A stretch of 64,000 bases of DNA from Nocardia asteroides (GCF_021183625.1 NZ_CP089214.1:620001-684000), one strand, 5' to 3'; shown: positions 35,515 to 44,160, counted from the first letter of the stretch. The notes: generated from the letters alone by a model not told the origin. Program-made: numbers and translations.

Positions 35515-37134
35515 GTGCCCGGAACACCCGCCGACAACCCATCGGAGACAGCAGAACCCGCAGGCAGCGGAGCCACACCGCACCACGCCGGACCCACTGC
35601 CGAGGCAACCGACGCCCTACCCGCTCCACCGCCCGCCGGACCTACCGCCCCGACAGCCGTCCTGGCACCGAAACTCGCCTCCCCCAGCCACTCACCCCGC
35701 ACACCGCCGCTGCCCCCGCCGCGCCCACCACGCAGGCACCGGGTCAGCTACCCCGCGGGAGTACTCACCGCCGCAACCGCCGCCGGCCTGGCCGGCGCAC
35801 TCACCGTCACCCTCGACCGCCCCGGTATCGGCTGGCTCCTGGCGGGAACCGCCGCCGTCACCGCGGTCGGCACCGTCCACCTGCGCGCCCTGCGCGCCGT
35901 CCCGAACGACGACCCCACCCCGGCCCTGCGCTCGCAACGCCTCGGGTGGACCATCGCCACCCTCGCCCTGCTCGCCGTCGGCACCGTCCGCGCCGCACCC
36001 TGGCTCTTCGTGCTCTGCGCGATCGCCGCCGGAATCACCGCCTCGCTGGCCGTGCTCGGCCGCCGCACATTTCACGGCATCCTCTTCGACGCCCTCGCCA
36101 TCCCGCTCGCCGCCACCGACGCCTTCGGCTGGGCGTGGGCCGCCAACGACCGGCGGCGCAAAGACGGCACCGCCACCGGAAACCGGCGGCTCGCCGTCTC
36201 CCTCGCGGCGACCGCCGCCGTACTACTCGTCTTCGTCCCGCTGCTCGCCGGCGCCGACGCCACCTTCGCCGCCGGAATCGACTCCATCACCCCGCGCGTC
36301 GGCGGCTACACCATCCTCACCTGGATCATCGTCTTCGGCACCGTCGTCATCGGCGTCACCAGCGCCCTCTACCTGCTCGCCGGGCCGCTCGGCGCCGCGG
36401 CGGCCGAGCCACCCCGACGCACCTTCGCGCTCCTGGAGTGGGCACTCCCGGTCGGCACCCTCACCGCGCTGTTCGCCGCTTTCGTCGGCACCCAATCGGT
36501 CGCGGCCTTCGGCGGCGACGACTACGTGCAGCGCACCGCCGACCTCACCTATGCCGAATACGCGCGCAGCGGCTTCTGGCAACTCTCCGCCGTCACCGTG
36601 CTCACCCTCGCCGTCGTCCTCCCCGTCCTGCACCGCGCCGCGAAGGACACCGCCACCGAGCGCCGCTGGCTCCGCACCCTGCTCATCGCGGTCAGCGGAC
36701 TCACGCTGGTCATCGACGCCTCCGCCGTCACCCGGCTCTGGACCTACCAGGAGGCCTATGGCCACACCGTGCTCCGGCTCCTGGTCGGCACCACCGAACT
36801 CGGCCTCGCCGCCGTCTACCTCATGGTCATCGCCGCCGTGCTCCGGCTGCGCTGGGCCTGGCTGCCGCGCGCCGCCATCGGCACCGCCGTCGCCACCCTG
36901 CTCGCGCTCGCCGCGATCGATCCCGAGCGGCTGATCGCCGACCGCAACATCGACCGCTGGCAGCACAGCGGCAAACTCGACACCGGCTACCTCGGCGGCC
37001 TCTCCGCCGACGTCGCGCCCGCCCTCGACCGGCTCCCCGCCGACCTCCGGCTCCGGCTGCGCGCCGACCTCGCCGACCGGCTCGGCGACGACACCTGGCA
37101 GAGCTGGAACCTGGCCAGGCACAACGCCCGTTAG
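35515..37134 (+). CDS. DUF4153/DUF4173 membrane protein
   Basis: A 539-residue protein. The first ~75 residues are a Pro/Ala/Ser-rich, probably disordered tail. The rest has about ten to twelve membrane helices and DUF4153/DUF4173 motifs: GADATFAAGID, YVQRTADLTYAEYARSGFWQ and a C-terminal WQSWNLAR. The GTG start has AGGAGA upstream. The family often lies beside two-component systems in actinobacteria, as here, which suggests an accessory or target role. Its stop overlaps the convergent monooxygenase stop. Confidence 0.85.
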   Translation: MPGTPADNPSETAEPAGSGATPHHAGPTAEATDALPAPPPAGPTAPTAVLAPKLASPSHSPRTPPLPPPRPPRRHRVSYPAGVLTAATAAGLAGALTVTLDRPGIGWLLAGTAAVTAVGTVHLRALRAVPNDDPTPALRSQRLGWTIATLALLAVGTVRAAPWLFVLCAIAAGITASLAVLGRRTFHGILFDALAIPLAATDAFGWAWAANDRRRKDGTATGNRRLAVSLAATAAVLLVFVPLLAGADATFAAGIDSITPRVGGYTILTWIIVFGTVVIGVTSALYLLAGPLGAAAAEPPRRTFALLEWALPVGTLTALFAAFVGTQSVAAFGGDDYVQRTADLTYAEYARSGFWQLSAVTVLTLAVVLPVLHRAAKDTATERRWLRTLLIAVSGLTLVIDASAVTRLWTYQEAYGHTVLRLLVGTTELGLAAVYLMVIAAVLRLRWAWLPRAAIGTAVATLLALAAIDPERLIADRNIDRWQHSGKLDTGYLGGLSADVAPALDRLPADLRLRLRADLADRLGDDTWQSWNLARHNAR

Positions 37135-38363
37135 CGAAGCCCGCGCGCCCGCGCGACAGCGGCCAGCACCGGGGTGGCGGCCCGCGTCAGCGCCGCCCCG
37201 GCCACGGTGTCGGTGCACAGAATCCAGCGCACCGGCCCCATCGCCGCGGTCAGGACCGCCGCACCCCGCTCCCGCATAGCCGCCTCGAACGCCGCCACCG
37301 CCGGTGCGAGCGCCGGTGAATGCCCCAGCCGTTCGACCAGATCGGCCGCGTCACGAATGGCCGCACCGGCGCCCATCCCCGCGGTAGGCGGCGTGGCATG
37401 GACCGCGTCGCCCAGCGCGGTGATCCGCCCCGCACCCCACGGCGCGAGATCACCCGCCCGGGACGAGGCCGCGTTGAAACGGAACGCCGCCACCGTCGCC
37501 GGATCGGCCGCTCCGAGCACCTCCAGCACCCGCGCACTCCAGCCCAGCTCCAGGAAGCGATCAACCAGCGCCGCCCGCAGCGCGCTCCCGTGCGGCTTCC
37601 GCAGCGCATCGGTCACCGGCGAATCCGGGAACATGGCACCCCAGATGAACGTCGGCCCGGTGGTCACCGAGGCCCGCAGCTCGGGACGATTCAGCACCGC
37701 ATTGCCCACCGGATCGAGAAACCCCAGATACAGCGCCGCACCGTGCGGCCCGACCACCAGCCCCGACCGCGTACCCAGCCGCTCCCGTTCACCCGCGCTC
37801 AGATCAGCGACCGAGGTCCGCCCCGAAAACCCGACGATCCCCGCGGGCGCGTTCGTCGGCCCGCCCGCCAGGAACCGCGCGACGAGCGAATGCGCGCCAT
37901 CCGCCCCGACCACCAGATCACCCGTCACCGAGGAGCCGTCGTCGAACGACACCGCCGGCGCGCCGTCCCCGTCGTACCCGACCCCGCTCACCACCTTTCC
38001 CAGGTGCAGATCGTCACCGACCGCCTCCGCCAGCAGCGCGCGCAGCGTGATCCGGTCGATGTCGAGACCCGGATCGTCGCGCAGCTCCGGGCCGTACCCG
38101 AGCACCCGCCCCCGCCGATCCCAGAACGCGTCCGGATCACGCAGCCGCAGCGCCGAACCCGAGGCCAGCATCCGCTCCACGATCTCCGGCGCGACCAACC
38201 CGCGCAGCGCCTCCTGCGCCGGCCCGTCCAGCGTGATGTGGTATCCGCCCGTCGCCCGGACATCGGTATCCCGCTCGAACACCGACACCTCCACCCCCGC
38301 CCGCCGCAACCCCGACCCCAGCGCCAGCCCGCCGATTCCGCCTCCGACAACAACGACCCGCAT
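37131..38363 (-). CDS. FAD-dependent monooxygenase
   Basis: A 410-residue class A flavoprotein monooxygenase (PHBH fold). The Rossmann motif is VVVGGGIGGLALG at the N-terminus. The mid-domain DG motif is LVVGADGAHS, and the GD motif near residue 300 reads ALGDAVHATPPTAGMGAG. Family members hydroxylate aromatic or polyketide substrates with NAD(P)H and O2; the substrate is unknown. ATG at 38363 is preferred because AAGGAG precedes it. It is divergent from a truncated WYL-type regulator, a common arrangement for such oxygenases. Confidence 0.9.
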   Translation of the reverse strand: MRVVVVGGGIGGLALGSGLRRAGVEVSVFERDTDVRATGGYHITLDGPAQEALRGLVAPEIVERMLASGSALRLRDPDAFWDRRGRVLGYGPELRDDPGLDIDRITLRALLAEAVGDDLHLGKVVSGVGYDGDGAPAVSFDDGSSVTGDLVVGADGAHSLVARFLAGGPTNAPAGIVGFSGRTSVADLSAGERERLGTRSGLVVGPHGAALYLGFLDPVGNAVLNRPELRASVTTGPTFIWGAMFPDSPVTDALRKPHGSALRAALVDRFLELGWSARVLEVLGAADPATVAAFRFNAASSRAGDLAPWGAGRITALGDAVHATPPTAGMGAGAAIRDAADLVERLGHSPALAPAVAAFEAAMRERGAAVLTAAMGPVRWILCTDTVAGAALTRAATPVLAAVARARGLR

Positions 38364-38424
38364 CCGCGTCCACTCCTTCATCCGGCAACCTGCACCGAAC
38401 GATGCCGCCCATACCGGACACCGG

Positions 38425-38691
38425 ATGACCACTACCGCGCGCACCATGGACACCCTGGCAACAACCTCCCGGCGCGCCCTGCACCTGCTGTCCCTGCTCG
38501 CCGCCCGCCCGCAGTGGTCCCTCCCCGAACTCACCGGGCGGCTCGAGGTCAGCGCCCGCACCAACCTCGCCGCGTTCCGCGAGCTGCGGTGCGAACTCGG
38601 CCGGTTACGCCGGCGAGCGTCGGGCGCGGTACCGGCGGCGGTGTTCTCCCGCTCAGCCCCCTCGACATGCTGCATTAGGGTCTTCACGTGA
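38425..38691 (+). pseudogene. truncated WYL/YafY-type transcriptional regulator
   Basis: An 88-residue frame whose first ~60 residues match the helix-turn-helix of WYL regulators (SRRALHLLSLLAARPQWSLP, then LEVSARTNLAAFRELR). The recognition region is already irregular, since the usual RTVRRDIDRLRELGYPV is disrupted. The whole WYL ligand domain is missing, replaced by a short tail ending at a stop. It is probably the remnant of the regulator of the divergent monooxygenase. Confidence 0.55.
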
Positions 38692-38736
38692 TGTCGCGCG
38701 TAGCGGCGCCGTGAGTGCTCACGGGAAGGCGGAGGT

Positions 38737-39099
38737 ATGTCCAGTGACCTGATCTTTTTTCTGGCGGGTGTCAGCCAGGTGGTGTGTGGGTTCGTAGCGG
38801 CCGCGATCGCATCGAGCAAGCGCCACAGCTGGTGGGGATTCTTCGTGTTGGGAATCCTGCTGGGTCTTCTGGGAGTGCTTGTAGCAGTGATTATTCCGCG
38901 GTCCGCGCCCAAAGTGCCGCCCGGGCTGCGCCAGGTTCACTGTCCGCGCTGTACCGCCCTGCAAAACGTGGCGCGAGAACTCTCGAGCTACCAGTGCTGG
39001 CAATGCCACCTGCAGGTCAGCCTCGACCCCCCGGCGCCTCGGCACGAGCCCGCTCCACTTGATCCGTCGTACAAATCGCTCAATAATCGGTGGTTCTGA
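38737..39099 (+). CDS. small membrane protein with C-terminal zinc-ribbon-like motif
   Basis: A 120-residue protein of unknown function. Two hydrophobic helices lie at about residues 5-25 and 30-54. A cytoplasmic-type tail follows with two CxxC knuckles (HCPRC and QCWQC, about 22 residues apart) that could bind zinc. The C-terminus is Pro-rich and ends NNRWF. GGAGG precedes the ATG. Base composition and codon choice are noticeably less GC-biased than in neighbouring genes, consistent with recent acquisition. Confidence 0.6.
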   Translation: MSSDLIFFLAGVSQVVCGFVAAAIASSKRHSWWGFFVLGILLGLLGVLVAVIIPRSAPKVPPGLRQVHCPRCTALQNVARELSSYQCWQCHLQVSLDPPAPRHEPAPLDPSYKSLNNRWF

Positions 39100-39239
39100 A
39101 CCGGGACCCTGACCCTCCTCCTTGTCCATGTGGTTTTTCTTGGTTTTTGTAGGGATGGGATTCACATAGATAGATGCGCATATCTAGGTACCACCATTTA
39201 TCAAACTATCGGACGAGTGACCAGTTACGCTGTGCCGCG
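39100..39239. other. AT-rich gap upstream of the GH1 gene
   Basis: A 140-bp non-coding stretch with T runs (GGTTTTTCTTGGTTTTTGTAG) and A/T-rich words, sharply lower in GC than the rest of the window. It contains the palindrome ATGCGCAT and a possible -10 box TACGCT (39226-39231), 8 nt before the GH1 start. It may be the right boundary of an acquired segment, or simply a promoter. Confidence 0.5.
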
Positions 39240-40520
39240 ATGCGTATCGTGGCCGTCCTCATCGCCCTGCTCCTGTTCGCTCCCCCGCAGGCCGGAGCCT
39301 CCCCGGGAGCGCCGGCTCCCCTGCCCCGCGACTTCCTCTGGGGCGTCGCCTCCTCCGGCTTCCAGTCCGAAGGCGAGGCCCCGGACAGCAATTGGGCCCG
39401 CTACGCCGCCCGCGAGGACGAGCCGTACGGCGACTCCATCGATTTCCACGGCCGGTTCGTCGAGGACATCGCGCTCGCGAAGGGGCTGGGGGTGCGGGTC
39501 TATCGGATCGGGGTCGAGTGGGCTCGGGTGCAGCCGCGGCCGGGGGTGTGGGACGAGGCCGGGCTGCGCTTCTACGACGAGGTGATCGCGGCGATCCGCG
39601 CGGCGGGCATGCGGCCGATGATCACCCTCGACCACTGGGTGTACCCGGGCTGGCAGGCCGACCGCGGCGGCTGGGGCGACCCGGAGATCGTGCCGAACTG
39701 GCTGGCCAACGCGCGCACCGTGGTCGACCGCTACGCCGCCGCCGACCCGCTCTGGGTGACCTTCAACGAGCCCGCGGTCTACCTGCTGCGCGAGGTGCAG
39801 CACGGCGCGCTGCCCGCCGCCGACGTCCCGCTCATGCACGACAGGATCGCGCAGGCGCACCTGGCGATCTACGACCACATCCACCGGGTGCAGCCGGGCG
39901 CCATGGTCACCAGCAACGCCGCCTACATCCCCGCCGTCGACGGCGCGGTGAACGGCGCCCTGCTGGAGCGGATCGGCGGCGCGCTCGACTACATCGGCAT
40001 CGACTACTACTACGGCCTCTCCCCCACCGCGCTGCGCACCCCGTACGACTTCGAGAAGCTCTGGCAGAACCCGCTCGAGCCCGAGGGCATCTACTACGCG
40101 CTGCGCCACTACGCCGGGCTGTTCCCCGGCAAGCCGCTCTACATCGTGGAGAACGGCCTGCCGACCGACAACGGCAAACCGCGCGCCGACGGCTACACCC
40201 GCGCCGACAACCTGCGCGACACCGTCTACTGGCTGCAGCGCGCGGTCGCCGACGGCCTGAACGTGATCGGCTACAACTACTGGACGCTCACCGACAACTA
40301 CGAGTGGGGCAGTTACGCGCCCCGCTTCGGGCTCTACACGGTCGACGTCCTGACCGACCCGACGCTGACCAGGCGCCCGACCGACGCGGTGCCCGCCTAC
40401 ACCGAGCTGATCCGCGCGAACGGCACCCCGGCCGGCTACCTGCCGACCAGGGACCCGGCCCCGTGCTCGCTGGTCGACGGCGCGGCCAGCTGCGCCGAGC
40501 CGGTCACCGTCCCGCGCTGA
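39240..40520 (+). CDS. secreted glycoside hydrolase family 1 (beta-glucosidase-like)
   Basis: A 426-residue GH1 enzyme with an N-terminal signal peptide (RIVAVLIALLLFAPPQAGAS, cleavage after AGA or nearby). It starts PRDFLWGVASSGFQSEGEAP, the GH1 entry motif. The acid/base is E177 in TFNEPAVYL and the nucleophile is E304 in YIVENGLPT. The aglycone region includes YNYWTLTDNYEW. It should hydrolyse beta-glycosides outside the cell or at its surface. ATG 39240 is preferred over 39174 because the signal peptide begins there. No Shine-Dalgarno is visible, so it may be near-leaderless. A hairpin follows the stop. Confidence 0.92.
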   Translation: MRIVAVLIALLLFAPPQAGASPGAPAPLPRDFLWGVASSGFQSEGEAPDSNWARYAAREDEPYGDSIDFHGRFVEDIALAKGLGVRVYRIGVEWARVQPRPGVWDEAGLRFYDEVIAAIRAAGMRPMITLDHWVYPGWQADRGGWGDPEIVPNWLANARTVVDRYAAADPLWVTFNEPAVYLLREVQHGALPAADVPLMHDRIAQAHLAIYDHIHRVQPGAMVTSNAAYIPAVDGAVNGALLERIGGALDYIGIDYYYGLSPTALRTPYDFEKLWQNPLEPEGIYYALRHYAGLFPGKPLYIVENGLPTDNGKPRADGYTRADNLRDTVYWLQRAVADGLNVIGYNYWTLTDNYEWGSYAPRFGLYTVDVLTDPTLTRRPTDAVPAYTELIRANGTPAGYLPTRDPAPCSLVDGAASCAEPVTVPR

Positions 40521-40521
40521 C

Positions 40522-40539
40522 GCGGTCCGCCCGGACCGC
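40522..40539 (+). terminator. hairpin after the GH1 gene
   Basis: GCGGTCC-gccc-GGACCGC begins 2 bp after the GH1 stop. The stem is perfect, with no T-run, as is usual for actinobacterial terminators. Confidence 0.5.
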
Positions 40540-40552
40540 TCGGATAGGCTGG

Positions 40553-40574
40553 CCTTTCCGAGTGGTGGGAAAGG
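40553..40574. promoter_or_regulatory. operator-like inverted repeat before the MarR gene
   Basis: CCTTTCC-N8-GGAAAGG lies between a -10-like TAGGCT (40545-40550) and the MarR start at 40584. Its position suits autorepression. Confidence 0.45.
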
Positions 40575-40583
40575 ATCGCGGGG

Positions 40584-41078
40584 ATGACCGAGGAGCGCGT
40601 GCCGCAGGAGAGCGAGCGCGAGCTGTTGGAGTCCGAGATCTCCGCCGATCTGCGGGCGATCACCGCCGTCTCGGAGCAGCTCGGGCACGTCTTCGCCCGC
40701 GCCAACGAGCTGCGGCCGACGGATTTCCGCGCGCTCATGCACATCGCGACCGCCGACATCGAGGGCGACCCGCTCACCGCGGGGCGGCTGGCCAAGCTGC
40801 TCGGCATCTCCACGGCCGCGGTCACCTACCTGGTCGAGCGGATGATCGAGTCCGGGCACATCCAGCGCGACACCGACGCCGCCGACCGGCGCAAGGTGCT
40901 GCTGCGCTACGCCGATCACGGCATGGAGGTCGCGCGCGGCTTCTTCACCCCGCTCGGCACCCGCACCAGGGCCGCCATGGCCGGGCTGCCGGACGAGGAC
41001 CTGGCCGCCGCGCACCGCGTGTTCAGCACCCTGATCGATTCCATGCGGACGCACTTCGACGAGCTCACCCGGCGCTGA
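40584..41078 (+). CDS. MarR family transcriptional regulator
   Basis: A 164-residue winged-helix regulator. The DNA-binding region is LTAGRLAKLLGISTAAVTYLVERM, followed by the wing RDTDAADRRKVLLRY, both standard for MarR. Helices at both ends form the dimer interface. A short palindrome just upstream of the start suggests autoregulation. The effector and other targets are unknown. Neighbours are the GH1 gene upstream and a secreted protein downstream, each with its own promoter or terminator signals. Confidence 0.9.
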   Translation: MTEERVPQESERELLESEISADLRAITAVSEQLGHVFARANELRPTDFRALMHIATADIEGDPLTAGRLAKLLGISTAAVTYLVERMIESGHIQRDTDAADRRKVLLRYADHGMEVARGFFTPLGTRTRAAMAGLPDEDLAAAHRVFSTLIDSMRTHFDELTRR

Positions 41079-41187
41079 GCGGCGGGATCGGACACGTCCG
41101 CGATCCGGACCCATCCACCGGCTCCGGCGTGTCGAATCCTTGTATTTTCGCAGGTAGCGGTAGACAGAGCGGGGAAAACAACTCCGT

Positions 41188-41216
41188 TTGACGCGTCGAT
41201 TTCGCGTCATTACTGA
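41188..41216 (+). promoter_or_regulatory. promoter with embedded palindrome for secreted protein gene
   Basis: -35 TTGACG (41188-41193) and -10-like TACTGA (41211-41216) are 17 bp apart. The palindrome TGACGCG-N7-CGCGTCA (41189-41209) fills the spacer, a typical place for a repressor to block RNA polymerase. Confidence 0.45.
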
Positions 41217-41286
41217 GTCACCGGACAATGGCGCCGGGGCGGTGGCACCCATCGTCCGGCGTTCCGAACGACCCAGGAGGAACACC

Positions 41287-41781
41287 ATGACCACCACTCC
41301 CCTGCGCCGCACCGCGGCCGTGCTCGCCGGCGTCGGCGCGGCCGCCGCCTGCGCCCTGCTCGCCGCACCCGCGGCGAGCGCCGAGACGGCCACCTGCCCG
41401 GCGACCGGCGGCCAGGTCGCCGCCGTCACCGTCGGCGACGCCTCGTGCGCCTCGGAGAGCGTCGGCGGCTCCGCCGCGCTCGCCATCGGCACCGACGGCA
41501 CCGCGGACGCCGACGCGAACGCCGCCGGGCTCTCCCTGGCCATCGCGCAGAACGGCGGCGCGGCCACCTCGGAGTCCGGCTACCTGTCGGCCCCGGCGGC
41601 CGTGGCGATCGGCCCGGGCGCGAGCGTCGTCACGCTCGGTGTGCGGCCGGGGCTCTCGATCGGGATCGCCGGGCCGGGCGCCACGGTCGTGGTGGACGGG
41701 GTGAACCGGCCGACCTGCTCCGGCGGGCTCGCCTTCGCCGGTGATTTCCAGACCTTCCAGGGCTGTCTCTCCACGCAGTAG
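41287..41781 (+). CDS. small secreted protein of unknown function
   Basis: A 164-residue exported protein. A signal peptide covers about residues 1-35 with a likely cleavage after AAPAASA. The mature part is Ala/Gly/Ser-rich with a repetitive beta-like pattern (GGSAALAIGTDGTADADANA, then SAPAAVAIGPGASVV) and four Cys that could form two disulfides (CPAT, DASCAS, TCSG, GCLS). It resembles Nocardia/Rhodococcus secreted proteins annotated as DUF6764; that link is from memory. AGGAGG precedes the ATG. A strong terminator follows. Confidence 0.75.
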   Translation: MTTTPLRRTAAVLAGVGAAAACALLAAPAASAETATCPATGGQVAAVTVGDASCASESVGGSAALAIGTDGTADADANAAGLSLAIAQNGGAATSESGYLSAPAAVAIGPGASVVTLGVRPGLSIGIAGPGATVVVDGVNRPTCSGGLAFAGDFQTFQGCLSTQ

Positions 41782-41795
41782 CGGGCGAACGGCGG

Positions 41796-41824
41796 AAGGC
41801 GGGTGCCCGGCGGGCACCCGCCTT
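41796..41824. terminator. bidirectional terminator
   Basis: A perfect 13-bp stem AAGGCGGGTGCCC / GGGCACCCGCCTT with a 3-nt loop lies between the convergent secreted-protein and SDR genes. The AA/TT ends allow use in both directions. Confidence 0.85.
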
Positions 41825-41830
41825 CGCGCG

Positions 41831-43291
41831 TCAGGGGGCGGCGGTCGCCTCGGCGGCGCCGGTGATGTTGCGGGCCATGCCGCCGAAGATCACCGCGTGG
41901 AAGGGCGCGATGGCCTTCCAGTAGAGGTGCCCGGCGAGGCCGCGCGGCTCGAAGAGCGCGCGCTGGTGGTAGACCGCGCCGGTGCCGTCCGGCTCGACCC
42001 GCAGCTCCAGCCAGGCGCGGCCGGGCACCCGCATCTCGGCGCGCAGCCGCAGCAGGTGCGGGCGCTCCAGGTGCTCGACCCGCCACCAGTCCAGCGCCTC
42101 GCCCTCGCGCAGCCGGTGCGGGTCGCGGCGGCCGCGGCGCAGCCCGGCCCCGCCTGCCACCCGATCCATCCAGCCGCGCACCGACCAGGCCAGCGGGAAC
42201 GAGTACCAGCCGTTCTCGCCGCCGATCGCCTCCACCACCGCCCAGACGGTCTGCGGGTCGGCCGGGGTGGCGAGCGAGCGTTCGTCGCGGTAGAGCGAGC
42301 CGCCGGACCACTCCGGGTCGGTGGGCAGCGGGTCGGAGGGGGCGGTGCCCGCGTCGGCGTCCGACCAGCGGGTGGGGACGTCCAGGTCGCGAATCTTGGC
42401 CAGCGCGAGCTCGACCGCGTGGTCGTAGCCGACGAGGCCGTCGGCCGGGTCGGGGATGTGCTCGGCGATGGCGTGGTCGCGGCAGACGACGTCGTTGATC
42501 AGCGACTCCATCAGCGGCACCGCGATGGCGCGCGGCACCGGCGTCACCAGGTTCACCCACTGCGCGGAGAGCCACGGGGTGAGGACCGGGACCGGGACGA
42601 TGATCCGGCGCGGCAGCCCGGCGACCCGCGCGTAGCGACGCATCATCTCCAGGTAGCTGAGCACGTCCGGGCCGCCGATGTCGAAGGCGCCGCGCACCTC
42701 GGGCGCGACCTCGGCGCCGCTCGTCAGGTAGTAGAGCACGTCGCGGACCGCGATCGGCTGGATCAGGTTGCGCACCCAGCGCGGGGTCACCATGGCCGGC
42801 AGCCGCTCGGTGAGGTAGCGCAGCATCTCGAAGCTGGCCGAGCCGGAGCCGAGGATCACCGCCGCCTGCAGCACGAGCGCGGGGACCCGGCCCTCCAGCA
42901 GGATCCGGCCGACCTCGGCGCGCGAGGCCAGGTGCCGGGAGAGGTCCTGCCCCTCCGGATTGATGCCGCCCAGGTAGACGATGCGGGTCAGCCCCTGCTC
43001 GTCGGCGGCGCGGACCACGAGTTCGGCGGCCTTGCGGTCGACGGTGTCGAAGTCCGCGCGGGTCAGCGAGTGGACCAGGTAGTAGAGCACCTCCTGGCCC
43101 TCGAGCGCCCGCGCGACGTCGCCGGCGCTCGTGACGTCGCCCCGCACCACCTCGACCTCGTCGTGCCAGGGCGCATCGGCCAGCTTGCCCGGGGTGCGGG
43201 CCAGGACCCGGACCGTGTGCCCCGCCTTCAGCAATTCCGGCACCAGACGGCCGCCGATGTACCCGGTCGCTCCGAACACCACACACCGCAC
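41831..43291 (-). CDS. NAD(P)-binding SDR with C-terminal DUF2867 domain
   Basis: A 486-residue two-domain protein. Residues 1 to ~300 form an atypical SDR with the N-terminal motif VVFGATGYIGGRLVPELL, and VYLGGINPEGQDLSRHL. The last ~150 residues (ENGWYSFPLAWSVRGWMDR, LRLRAEMRVPGRAWLELRV, YWKAIAPFHAVIFGGM) match DUF2867. Such fusions are common in Mycobacteriales and may act on quinones or lipids; the substrate is unknown. The 3' end faces the terminator it shares with the secreted-protein gene. Confidence 0.9.
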   Translation of the reverse strand: MRCVVFGATGYIGGRLVPELLKAGHTVRVLARTPGKLADAPWHDEVEVVRGDVTSAGDVARALEGQEVLYYLVHSLTRADFDTVDRKAAELVVRAADEQGLTRIVYLGGINPEGQDLSRHLASRAEVGRILLEGRVPALVLQAAVILGSGSASFEMLRYLTERLPAMVTPRWVRNLIQPIAVRDVLYYLTSGAEVAPEVRGAFDIGGPDVLSYLEMMRRYARVAGLPRRIIVPVPVLTPWLSAQWVNLVTPVPRAIAVPLMESLINDVVCRDHAIAEHIPDPADGLVGYDHAVELALAKIRDLDVPTRWSDADAGTAPSDPLPTDPEWSGGSLYRDERSLATPADPQTVWAVVEAIGGENGWYSFPLAWSVRGWMDRVAGGAGLRRGRRDPHRLREGEALDWWRVEHLERPHLLRLRAEMRVPGRAWLELRVEPDGTGAVYHQRALFEPRGLAGHLYWKAIAPFHAVIFGGMARNITGAAEATAAP

Positions 43292-43419
43292 GCGCGTCCA
43301 CCTTCCGTCGGGAGGTCCGGTCGCGCACGCGCCGCGGACCGGGGCACCGCGCCCCTGCTTGTTCGGCTACCCACCGCACCTGCGGTTACGCGCCCGCCGG
43401 GCTGTGATCCCCGCCCTGG

Positions 43420-44091
43420 TCAGGGCGCGGGTAGCGCGCCGTCGGGGTCGAGCTCGATGCCGAGCGCGCGCAGCCGGCGATCGATCAGCAGCCAGGACTC
43501 CGCGGTGAGCAGCTCGACCAGCTCGGTCTCGGTGGAGCCGCCGTGCGCCAGCCACCAGCGCACCGAGGCGTCGATCAGCCCGAGCAGCGCGACGACCAGC
43601 CGGTCCGCGGCGGCGGGGTCGGAGTTGAAGCGCGGGATGTAGCGCCCGGCCGCCTCGGAGATCTCCGAGGCGAAGGCGCTGCCGCCGAGCCTGGACTCCT
43701 CCTCGGCGCCGCGGGAGTAGTTGCGGCGCAGCAGGAACCGATACAGGTTCGGGTGCTCGCCCGCCCAGGCGACGTGCTCGGCGATCGGTGCGCGGATGAC
43801 GTCGAGCGGGGTGCCGTCGATGGCGAGCGCGGAGCGGATGCGCTCGGTGAGCTCCTCGTGCGCGCGCCGGGCGACGGCGAGGTCGAGCTCCTCCTTGCTG
43901 GCGAAGTGCCGGTAGAAGTGCGTCCGGGCCAGCCCGGCGCGGTCGGCGATCTGGCCGGTGAGCGCGTCCGGGCCGTGCTCGGCGATGGCGGCGATGGCGG
44001 CGTCGACCAGGGCCCTGCGCCGCTCGGCGCGGACCGGGGAGGGCGCGGCGGCCCGGCGGGTGCCGGTGGTGTCGGCGCGTCCTCTCGTCAT
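43420..44091 (-). CDS. TetR family transcriptional regulator
   Basis: A 223-residue repressor. The HTH is visible as DALTGQIADRAGLARTHFYR, followed by HFASKEELDLAVARRAHE. The C-terminal part (RYIPRFNSDPAAADRLVVAL) is of a type common among lipid-metabolism TetRs. It is divergent from an acyl-CoA dehydrogenase gene, with a TACAGT-N13-ACTGTA repeat between. ATG at 44091 is preferred. No Shine-Dalgarno is seen, but TAGCCT lies 8 nt upstream, so a short or absent leader is likely. Confidence 0.88.
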   Translation of the reverse strand: MTRGRADTTGTRRAAAPSPVRAERRRALVDAAIAAIAEHGPDALTGQIADRAGLARTHFYRHFASKEELDLAVARRAHEELTERIRSALAIDGTPLDVIRAPIAEHVAWAGEHPNLYRFLLRRNYSRGAEEESRLGGSAFASEISEAAGRYIPRFNSDPAAADRLVVALLGLIDASVRWWLAHGGSTETELVELLTAESWLLIDRRLRALGIELDPDGALPAP

Positions 44092-44135
44092 GTCGGGCAA
44101 GGCTAGCGGACTCGACGGCGGGGAGTGACGGGCAC

Positions 44136-44160
44136 TACAGTAGCGCTGGGACACACTGTA
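44136..44160. promoter_or_regulatory. operator-like repeat between TetR and acyl-CoA dehydrogenase genes
   Basis: TACAGT-N13-ACTGTA, a perfect but short inverted repeat in the 107-bp divergent region. It is a candidate binding site for the adjacent TetR protein. Confidence 0.35.

Noticed and set aside
30776..39240. Direct repeats marking both ends of the proposed island
   Set aside because: Only weak TATCGG similarity was seen between the core-like site and the AT-rich gap near 39.2 kb, which is not enough to call attL/attR.
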